Source: Oscillospiraceae bacterium (GTDB lineage: Bacteria; Bacillota; Clostridia; Oscillospirales; Acutalibacteraceae). Taken from it: a stretch of DNA of 5,326 nt. The stretch covers positions 1 through 5,326 of the forward strand of contig WRDE01000171.1 of the NCBI GenBank assembly GCA_009783605.1, given 5' to 3'. Under the pieces are notes generated by a model. That model had not been told where the DNA came from and did no database searches. It saw only the letters and a program-made list of their open reading frames with translations. A program made the position numbers and the translations under genes. Below, piece by piece: positions 1 through 4,428 of the stretch. The number at the start of each line of letters is the position of its first letter. Within the stretch, counting starts at the first letter, position 1.

Positions 1-1
1 G

Positions 2-274
2 GGCTGGTGGGGACACGACGCCGATTCCAAACATAACGCTATTTTTGTCATTCCGCCAATGACGACGGCGGAGGTGCTCACGCAGATTGGTGAGATTAAA
101 CCTGAATATGAGAAGATAGATCATCACGACAGGGTGATATTCTGGTCGGCGCCCATCGCGACCTTCTCGCGCACACGCCTGACGAAAATCGTACAGAGCA
201 AATCCGCTTACAATGCCATTACAGTAAGAAACGCCAACACGGCATTCAAGCTGGCAGAATTGGTAAAAGGATGA
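2..274 (+). CDS. DUF1697-like protein, C-terminal part (5' end outside window)
   Basis: The frame is open from the left edge and ends with TGA at 272-274, so the start codon lies upstream and only about 90 residues are seen. An internal ATG at 59 has no ribosome binding site and the reading frame continues before it, so it is not taken as the start. The tail resembles the DUF1697 family (about 180 residues, function unknown). It has a segment of the type HNAIFVIPP, then a strand-rich VIFWSAP stretch, then SRTRLTKIV and the ending TVRNANTAFKLAELV, which matches the family's usual 'SKL...TTRNWNT..KL' close. The assignment is from remembered family pattern, not from a search. No catalytic residues are known to point to. 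The next gene starts 28 nt downstream on the same strand, so the two are probably co-transcribed. Confidence 0.65.
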   Translation, partial: GWWGHDADSKHNAIFVIPPMTTAEVLTQIGEIKPEYEKIDHHDRVIFWSAPIATFSRTRLTKIVQSKSAYNAITVRNANTAFKLAELVKG

Positions 275-286
275 AAAATGCAGAAT

Positions 287-294
287 AAGGGAGG
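287..294 (+). promoter_or_regulatory. Ribosome binding site for the GTG-started gene at 303
   Basis: AAGGGAGG sits 8 nt before a GTG codon at 303-305. There is no ATG at a suitable distance in that frame, so this site decides the start in favour of GTG. Confidence 0.7.
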
Positions 295-302
295 AAACTA
301 TC

Positions 303-815
303 GTGGACAAGAAAAACTTAAAATTTGAAGATTTTTTAATGGATGTGGATCCGGCATACCATGAGTTTGTCATGCGGACACACGATTTGCTGATAGAAAA
401 CGGGTGCAGCATAAAAATGGACATTGCCAAAAACGGATATCTCGTGTCATATTCGGACAGGAACAAACGGGTGATATTGAATTTTGTGTTCCGAAAAAGC
501 GGACTTGTCACCCGCATTTACGGCGATGCCGTGAACCGGTACAATAACTTTCTTGAAACACTGCCGGGCGAAATGGTGAAAGCCATCGAAAAAGCGCCTG
601 TATGCAAGCGGCTTATCGACAACACAAAGTGCAATTCCAGGTGCCGCATGGGGTATGAATTCATTTTAAAAGGCGCACACCATCAGAAGTGCCAGTACAA
701 CTGCTTTATGTTCCCGGTCAACGACGAAAACATCCCGTTTATAAGTGCGTTTCTGACGAATGAATTGAACCTAAGGATGGAGGACCGAGCAAGGCTGCGG
801 TCGAGTTGTGATTAA
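303..815 (+). CDS. Hypothetical 170-residue protein with a conserved-looking cysteine cluster
   Basis: I do not recognise a named function. The start is GTG, supported by a strong ribosome binding site 8 nt upstream. The protein is soluble-looking, with no signal peptide or membrane segment. The first ~95 residues are mixed alpha/beta (FEDFLMDV, then VILNFVFRKSGLVTRIYG). The second half carries five cysteines at about residues 101, 110, 114, 130 and 134, spaced C-X8-C-X3-C-X15-C-X3-C, within a segment that includes CNSRCRMGYEF and KCQYNCFMFPV. Paired cysteines in an otherwise cytosolic protein suggest a structural metal site, but that is inference. I believe similar small proteins occur in Clostridia but cannot confirm it here. 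It follows the DUF1697-like gene by 28 nt. The region downstream holds an inverted repeat but no canonical terminator. Confidence 0.8.
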   Translation: MDKKNLKFEDFLMDVDPAYHEFVMRTHDLLIENGCSIKMDIAKNGYLVSYSDRNKRVILNFVFRKSGLVTRIYGDAVNRYNNFLETLPGEMVKAIEKAPVCKRLIDNTKCNSRCRMGYEFILKGAHHQKCQYNCFMFPVNDENIPFISAFLTNELNLRMEDRARLRSSCD

Positions 816-851
816 TATAGTAAACCGACACCCCCATATCCATTGACAACA

Positions 852-878
852 CGGAGAAAAAACAAGTTTTTTTCTCCG
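852..878. repeat. Perfect inverted repeat, A/T-topped stem-loop
   Basis: Arms CGGAGAAAAAA (852-862) and TTTTTTCTCCG (868-878) pair over 11 bp with a 5-nt loop (863-867). It lies between the 170-residue gene and the rpsF promoter, ending 6 nt before the -35 box. It could mark the end of the upstream transcript. It is not a canonical intrinsic terminator, because the T-run is part of the stem and no T-run follows it. Its symmetry gives both strands the same structure. Confidence 0.6.
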
Positions 879-884
879 CACCCC

Positions 885-913
885 TTGACGTACTGATAAA
901 ACCCTGTTATACT
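885..913 (+). promoter_or_regulatory. Sigma-70/sigma-A promoter of the rpsF-ssb-rpsR operon
   Basis: The -35 box is TTGACG (885-890) and the -10 box is TATACT (908-913), separated by exactly 17 nt. A TG at 905-906, one base before the -10 box, adds an extended -10 element. Transcription would start near 919-921, leaving an untranslated leader of about 113 nt before rpsF. This is the clearest promoter in the window and is consistent with high expression of a ribosomal protein operon. Confidence 0.8.
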
Positions 914-918
914 ATCCC

Positions 919-1032
919 CGCGTGTTTTCCGTGCGCAGACACGCGTGAGCAGTTTTTCAAATTTTAATACTGAATGATTGCTTCCTTGCTCATCTTACAC
1001 GGTGAGCCATCAGCCCATAAGGAGGTGCAAAA
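919..1032 (+). promoter_or_regulatory. Structured rpsF leader, candidate S6:S18 autoregulatory element
   Basis: The predicted leader can form two hairpins. Hairpin 1 pairs CGCGTGT (919-925) with ACACGCG (939-945), 7 bp, around a 13-nt loop that contains CCG at 929-931. Hairpin 2 pairs GCTCATC (988-994) with GGTGAGC (1001-1007), 7 bp including one G-U, with loop TTACAC. Below hairpin 2, TGAT (975-978) can pair with ATCA (1009-1012), with G980-C1008 continuing it, leaving a 5'-side bulge at 981-987. The AAGGAGGTG ribosome binding site follows at 1019-1027. rpsF leaders in many bacteria are known to bind the S6:S18 complex through an RNA that imitates the 16S rRNA site and carries a CCG trinucleotide. 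Position and structure fit that role, but I could not match the published consensus base by base. Confidence 0.5.
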
Positions 1033-1326
1033 ATGCCAACAGTCAAAGCCAATTATGAAGCCGTCTTTGTCTTTTCGATGACGTTAGGTGAAGACGGCAT
1101 TGCTGCGATCAAAGAGAAGTTTCAGTCTTTGATCGAACAGCATGCCGCCATCGGCCAGATCGACGAATGGGGCAAACGCCGGCTGGCGTATCCCATCAAC
1201 GACGAGCCGGAAGGGTTCTATGTGCTCTTTAATTTTGAGGGCGGACCCGCGTTCCCGGCCGAGCTGGAGCGGGTTTCCAAGATCACCGAAGGCGTCCTGC
1301 GTTCATTGGTTATCCGCAAAGAATAA
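1033..1326 (+). CDS. rpsF: 30S ribosomal protein S6
   Basis: S6 is a small-subunit protein that binds the central domain of 16S rRNA together with S18, forming part of the platform. The 97-residue product has the usual length and fold markers: an N-terminal strand YEAVFVFS, a helix around residues 20-36, then EWGKRRLAYPINDEPEGFY, the hallmark basic/aromatic stretch of the family, and a C-terminal ITEGVLRSLVIRKE. The start is ATG with AAGGAGGTG at 1019-1027, only 5 nt upstream of the codon. It is the first gene of the operon, read from the promoter at 885-913, with ssb starting 34 nt after its stop. S6 and S18 (third gene) form a heterodimer, which makes leader-mediated feedback plausible. Confidence 0.98.
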   Translation: MPTVKANYEAVFVFSMTLGEDGIAAIKEKFQSLIEQHAAIGQIDEWGKRRLAYPINDEPEGFYVLFNFEGGPAFPAELERVSKITEGVLRSLVIRKE

Positions 1327-1360
1327 AACCGGACCGTATTGTAAGAGGAGTAAAAAGATT

Positions 1361-1993
1361 ATGAACGTTATCTGTCTGCTCGGTCGTATGGTTGCCGATC
1401 CCGAGCTGCGGCATACCCAGGCCGGCGTGCCGGTCGTCAGCTTTACCATCGCCGTCGACCGTACCTATCAGCCCAAGGGACAGGAACAGCGTCAGGCCGA
1501 TTTTATCAACATCGTCGCCTGGCGCCAGACCGCCGAATTCGTCTGCCGCTATTTCCATAAAGGTAATCGTCTGGGCTTGCAGGGAGCGCTGCAGTCCCGG
1601 CAGTATATCGATAAGGAGAACAACAAGCGTACCGCTTATGAAGTGGTGGCCGAAAACGTCTACTTTGCCGAATCCAAAAACACCGCTTCCAACTATGGTG
1701 CAGGCGGCTATTCTCCCGCTCCGTTCAACGCCCCGCCCGACAACCGTTACGGCGGCTCCGACAACGCACCGCGTTACAATGACGGACCGCGCTACAACGA
1801 CGCGCCGCGTTATAACGACACACCGCGCTATAACGATACGCCGCGCTATAACGACACGCCGCGGTTCGGAGAAACATCTCAGTCTCAAACCGGCGAAGCG
1901 CCGTCATTCAATGAAGCGCAGCCCGCTTTTTCCACCGCCGCGGAAGGCGATTTTGAGGAGATCACCGCAGGAGACGATGATCTGCCGTTTTAA
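1361..1993 (+). CDS. ssb: Single-stranded DNA-binding protein SSB
   Basis: SSB coats single-stranded DNA in replication, recombination and repair, normally as a tetramer, and recruits partner enzymes through its acidic C-terminal tip. The product is 210 residues. The OB-fold covers about residues 1-105, starting MNVICLLGRMVADPELR and including the segment DFINIVAWRQTAEF with the DNA-stacking Trp54. A long low-complexity linker follows (about 107-190, rich in Gly, Pro, Asn, Tyr, Asp). It contains five tandem copies of a six-residue PRYND(T/A/G) unit at residues 137-166. The tip is GDDDLPF, the standard partner-binding motif. ATG at 1361 is chosen because it begins the OB-fold exactly and has AAGAGGAG at 1343-1350. 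The frame is open further upstream, but that part overlaps rpsF and is not SSB-like. The position between rpsF and rpsR is the typical Bacillota arrangement. Confidence 0.98.
   Translation: MNVICLLGRMVADPELRHTQAGVPVVSFTIAVDRTYQPKGQEQRQADFINIVAWRQTAEFVCRYFHKGNRLGLQGALQSRQYIDKENNKRTAYEVVAENVYFAESKNTASNYGAGGYSPAPFNAPPDNRYGGSDNAPRYNDGPRYNDAPRYNDTPRYNDTPRYNDTPRFGETSQSQTGEAPSFNEAQPAFSTAAEGDFEEITAGDDDLPF
1769..1858 (+). repeat. Five tandem 18-bp repeats within ssb
   Basis: Five consecutive 18-bp units, each of the form CCGCGYTAYAAYGAYNNN, start at 1769, 1787, 1805, 1823 and 1841. A diverged partial unit follows at 1859-1870. They encode PRYNDG, PRYNDA, PRYNDT, PRYNDT, PRYNDT and then PRFGET. Units 4 and 5 differ at one base and the others mainly at third codon positions. 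This points to expansion by slippage or unequal exchange, with selection keeping the peptide. The array lies in the flexible linker between the OB-fold and the acidic tip. Confidence 0.93.
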
Positions 1994-2085
1994 AAGAGTT
2001 TAGAGCTTAGATAACGGTGTTTTCAAGTTTGTGCTCACAGTTTATTTTCTGAGTTCTAAGTTCTCAAGACTAAGTTCTAAAAAAG
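1994..2085 (+). other. ssb-rpsR spacer with short direct repeats
   Basis: About 108 nt separate ssb from rpsR, more than the 34 nt between rpsF and ssb, and the stretch is A+T-rich. The 9-mer CTAAGTTCT occurs twice, at 2056-2064 and 2070-2078, with a related GAGTTCT at 2051-2057. I see no convincing promoter, terminator or open frame in it. The rpsR ribosome binding site AAGGAGG follows at 2086-2092. Confidence 0.5.
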
Positions 2086-2101
2086 AAGGAGGTTTTTTCC
2101 G

Positions 2102-2365
2102 ATGTCTGACAGAGTTGACAGGCCCGAGCGTTCCGAACGGCCCCAGCGGGGCGGGCGTAAACGCCGCAAGGTCTGTGCTTTCTGCGCCGACCGGATCGAA
2201 GTCATCGATTATAAAGATGTCGCCCGGCTGCGCCGGTTTTTATCCGAACGCGCCAAGATCCTGCCCCGCCGGGTCACCGGCACCTGCGCCGGCCACCAGC
2301 GTGAACTGACAGTGGCCATCAAACGTTCCCGCCATCTCGCGCTGCTGCCGTATATCAGCGACTAA
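2102..2365 (+). CDS. rpsR: 30S ribosomal protein S18 (zinc-ligand form)
   Basis: S18 binds 16S rRNA with S6 on the platform of the small subunit. The 87-residue product has an N-terminal Arg-rich tail and then the family core: [36 protein letters not shown] and [14 protein letters not shown]. Cys25-X2-Cys28 and Cys62-X2-His65 make four potential zinc ligands, as in the 'C+' forms known for several ribosomal proteins including S18. The start is ATG with AAGGAGG at 2086-2092, 9 nt upstream. It is the last gene of the operon. The terminator lies 154 nt after its stop. Its partner S6 is encoded first in the same transcript. Confidence 0.98.
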   Translation: MSDRVDRPERSERPQRGGRKRRKVCAFCADRIEVIDYKDVARLRRFLSERAKILPRRVTGTCAGHQRELTVAIKRSRHLALLPYISD

Positions 2366-2450
2366 TGGCCTCGCTCGACCCCGCTCATAGTTTCTGCATA
2401 TCAGATTGGTGCGGAAGCGCGGGGCCCTGAAGAGCGCTCCGACTAATGGC
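2359..2450 (+). repeat. 11-bp direct repeat spanning the rpsR stop codon
   Basis: CGACTAATGGC occurs at 2359-2369, where it contains the last rpsR codon and the TAA stop, and again at 2440-2450. The 70 bases between the copies are non-coding and G+C-rich. An exact 11-mer twice within ~200 bases is unlikely by chance, so a small duplication or a short insertion flanked by a target repeat is possible. Confidence 0.55.
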
Positions 2451-2519
2451 AACGGCTGCCAATATACGGCGGTTTCGCGTTCTTCCCTGCTCAGGATTTT
2501 TATCTGTTTATAAAAACGG
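2366..2519 (+). other. Non-coding tail between rpsR and its terminator
   Basis: No credible gene is seen in these 154 bases on either strand. Possible secondary structure includes GG(A)AGCGC (2413-2420) with GCGCTCC (2434-2440), which is 7 bp with one bulged A, and TGGCA (2447-2451) with TGCCA (2457-2461). It would be transcribed as the 3' untranslated region of the rpsR message. A small RNA is possible, but nothing specific supports one. Confidence 0.4.
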
Positions 2520-2558
2520 CCCCGTAATTGAAGCGATTTCAATTACGGGGTTATTTTT
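2520..2558. terminator. Bidirectional rho-independent terminator
   Basis: A perfect 13-bp stem (2520-2532 with 2538-2550, starting CCCCGTAATTGAA) has a 5-nt loop GCGAT. It is followed on the + strand by TTATTTTT (2551-2558). On the - strand the same stem is followed by a T-run, the complement of AAAAA at 2512-2516. It lies between the convergent rpsR operon and the flavin reductase gene, 28 nt beyond the latter's stop, so it can end both transcripts. Confidence 0.92.
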
Positions 2559-2578
2559 ATGCGGCTGACAGCGCCTGG

Positions 2579-3244
2579 TTATTTTGTATTCCACGCAATG
2601 GGATCGCCCGGCTCCACTGTTCCGGCCCCAATCGGTGCTATCTCTCCTGTTTCCGGGTTGGTGGGGCAATGGATTTGATACAGATATCCGGTTCTGCCAT
2701 ATCTGCCGCGCTTGTTTTGGTCGTAGCTGTCACTGTCCATGCAGATGTGGACGGCTCTCAGCGCGATCGTCATCAAATGGCTCCCCGCGAGAAGCTCATG
2801 CTCCCATAGAAACTCACATTCGATGTTCAGGAAACACTCTTTGATCCGCGGGGCGTCGACCTTCACGGCGCATTCCGCCGTAAGACCGGCGGCGGTGATC
2901 TCATCCGCTTCAAACCGATTGTTTCCGATCGTTTTGATACAGCGGTCATACACATCGCCGGAAGGGAAATTCAGCACGCAGACGCCGGTTTCCTTTAGTG
3001 ACCGATACATATGCCCGCCTTGAAAAACGTTGCCTATAATACAGACAAAGTCATCCGTCCCGCCGCCGACAAAGGTCGCCCAGGATTGCAGACAGGCGTT
3101 TTCTTTTCGGTTGGATTTCCAGCCGGTAACGACGAATACCAACGAAGGCATGGCTGTCAAAAAATCCTGCCACGCAAACCCGCCCGCATTTATGCACCAC
3201 TGTTCAGTAATGGCATCCGGCCTCGCGGGAAATTCCTTTTTCAT
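2579..3244 (-). CDS. Flavin reductase-like, FMN-binding split-barrel protein
   Basis: The 221-residue product fits the flavin reductase-like/flavoredoxin family. Members bind FMN in a split beta-barrel and reduce flavin with NAD(P)H or act as electron carriers. Visible markers are the strand PSLVFVVTGWK (about 33-43), the flavin-contact stretch NACLQSWATFVGG (49-61), VCIIGNVFQGGHMYRSLKET (67-86), then VCVLNFPS (88-95) and the late strand CFLNIECEFLWEHEL (137-151). The protein is cytosolic, with no signal peptide or membrane segment. The start is ATG (complement of 3242-3244) with an AGAGGA-type ribosome binding site at about 3252-3257. It lies 41 nt downstream of aroC on the same strand and ends at the bidirectional terminator. 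Chorismate synthase needs reduced FMN, so the pairing may be functional. A weak extended -10 (TGGTAGAAT, complement of 3271-3279) might also give it its own promoter. The exact substrate is unknown. Confidence 0.88.
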   Translation of the reverse strand: MKKEFPARPDAITEQWCINAGGFAWQDFLTAMPSLVFVVTGWKSNRKENACLQSWATFVGGGTDDFVCIIGNVFQGGHMYRSLKETGVCVLNFPSGDVYDRCIKTIGNNRFEADEITAAGLTAECAVKVDAPRIKECFLNIECEFLWEHELLAGSHLMTIALRAVHICMDSDSYDQNKRGRYGRTGYLYQIHCPTNPETGEIAPIGAGTVEPGDPIAWNTK

Positions 3245-3285
3245 AACGCTGTCCTCTCCCCGTTTTACTTATTCTACCACGACTC

Positions 3286-4401
3286 TCAACTCTCCACTAT
3301 CAATTGGGCAACCCCCAGCATCACCGCCGCTTCCACGCAGGGTACCGCCCGCGGTACTACGCAGGGGTCGTGGCGGCCTTTTATGGCCAGCGTTGCCGCC
3401 TGGCCGGTGTGCAGATCCACCGATTGCTGTTCTTTTGCGATGGAGGGGGTCGGCTTGAAGGTCACCTCCGCGGTCAGCGGCATACCCGACGTCATCCCGC
3501 CAAGGATGCCGCCGCAGTGGTTGGTCGCGGTGCGGATATCGCCGCCCCGCATCACAAACGGATCGTTGGCCTGGCTGCCGGTCATGCCGGCGAAGGCGGC
3601 GCCGGCGCCGAAAGCGACGGCTTTGACCGCCGGGATGCCGAACAGCCAGCGGCTGAGTACCCCTTCGGCGCCGTCAAAAAGCGGGCTGCCCAGCCCCACA
3701 GGCAATCCGGTTGCTATCACCTCCACCGCGCCGCCTATGCTGTCGCCGTCCGCCCTGGCTTTGGCAAGCTGCTCCAGCATCCTGGCTTTGGCCACCCCGT
3801 CGATCACCGGAAAAGCGGCCTCCGACAGGCGTTCCAGCAACGCGTTGCCGGGATCCACCGGATCCAATCTGCTGTCGCGGATATCGCCGATCCGGCTGAC
3901 ATGGCCGGCGACGCGGATACCTTTTTGCGCCAAAAACCCGCGGCATAAAGCGCCGGCAAACACCAACGGCGCGGTCAGCCGCCCCGAAAAATGCCCGCCG
4001 CCGCGCATATCGGCGTACCCGCCGTATTTGACCGCCGCCGGATAATCCGCGTGGTTCGGGCGCGGGACAACGCCGCCGCCTGCGGCAACAGAGCTGTCAC
4101 CCGTGACGTCGCCGTTACTTGCAGCAACGGCATCATAATCCGCCGGACGGGTATTGGTGTTGCGGATGATCATCGCCACCGGCGTGCCGGCGGTGTACCC
4201 GTTATATACCCCCGACAAAATCTCGGGCTGATCCGCTTCTCTGCGGACAGTGGCGTAGGCGGCGTCGCCGGGTGCCCGGCGGGCCATCTGCAGCGCGATC
4301 GCCGCGCCGTCCACCGGAATACCGGCCGGCAGCCCGGCCAGCACACAGCCGATAATCGGCCCGTGGCTCTCGCCAAAGATGGTGAGGGTCAGTTTGGGCA
4401 T
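3286..4401 (-). CDS. aroC: Chorismate synthase
   Basis: AroC catalyses the last shikimate-pathway step, converting 5-enolpyruvylshikimate-3-phosphate to chorismate and phosphate. It requires reduced FMN without net redox change. Visible family motifs in the 371 residues are FGESHG (9-14, with the active-site His13), RRAPG (41-45), RPNHADY (114-120, containing the second conserved His117), RGGGHFSGRLTAPL (133-146), GDSIGG (219-224), the flavin-phosphate region TNHCGGILGGMTSGMP (293-308), KPTPSI (316-321) and RHDPCVVPRAVP (343-354). An Ala/Gly/Ser-rich insertion of about 17 residues (around 93-111) precedes RPNHADY. The start is fixed by AGGAAGGA at 4409-4416, 7 nt upstream, and by an in-frame stop just beyond. 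The N-terminus is a few residues shorter than many homologues. A gene of very different composition ends 27 nt upstream, and the flavin reductase gene follows 41 nt downstream. Confidence 0.97.
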   Translation of the reverse strand: MPKLTLTIFGESHGPIIGCVLAGLPAGIPVDGAAIALQMARRAPGDAAYATVRREADQPEILSGVYNGYTAGTPVAMIIRNTNTRPADYDAVAASNGDVTGDSSVAAGGGVVPRPNHADYPAAVKYGGYADMRGGGHFSGRLTAPLVFAGALCRGFLAQKGIRVAGHVSRIGDIRDSRLDPVDPGNALLERLSEAAFPVIDGVAKARMLEQLAKARADGDSIGGAVEVIATGLPVGLGSPLFDGAEGVLSRWLFGIPAVKAVAFGAGAAFAGMTGSQANDPFVMRGGDIRTATNHCGGILGGMTSGMPLTAEVTFKPTPSIAKEQQSVDLHTGQAATLAIKGRHDPCVVPRAVPCVEAAVMLGVAQLIVES

Positions 4402-4408
4402 AAGATTG

Positions 4409-4416
4409 TCCTTCCT
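4409..4416 (-). promoter_or_regulatory. Ribosome binding site of aroC
   Basis: On the - strand AGGAAGGA lies 7 nt before the ATG at 4401. Reading the aroC frame upstream meets TGA at 4420-4422, so no earlier start is possible and the short N-terminus is genuine. Confidence 0.75.
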
Positions 4417-4428
4417 TTTTCATTTAAT

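Noticed and set aside
843..848. TTGACA resembling a -35 box
   Set aside because: No acceptable -10 box lies 16-18 nt downstream. The inverted repeat occupies that position.
1142..1360. Upstream extension of the ssb frame to an ATG at 1142
   Set aside because: It overlaps rpsF, is not SSB-like and lacks a ribosome binding site. The OB-fold begins exactly at 1361, which has a proper site.
1310..1888. 192-codon open frame on the - strand across ssb, with Arg/Val-rich repeats
   Set aside because: It is the antisense shadow of the ssb tandem repeat and G+C-rich codons. No start signal and no family resemblance.
1392..2003. 203-codon + strand frame overlapping ssb
   Set aside because: Shifted-frame shadow of ssb, rich in Pro/Thr/Arg as expected from frame-shifted G+C-rich coding DNA.
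3271..3279. Possible extended -10 (TGGTAGAAT on the - strand) for the flavin reductase gene
   Set aside because: No matching -35 box at the right distance. Kept only as a remark, because aroC read-through is the simpler explanation.
3011..4045. 344-codon + strand frame opposite aroC and the flavin reductase gene
   Set aside because: Spans two clear - strand genes. Its Pro/Ser/Ala-rich product has no domain pattern and it has no ribosome binding site.
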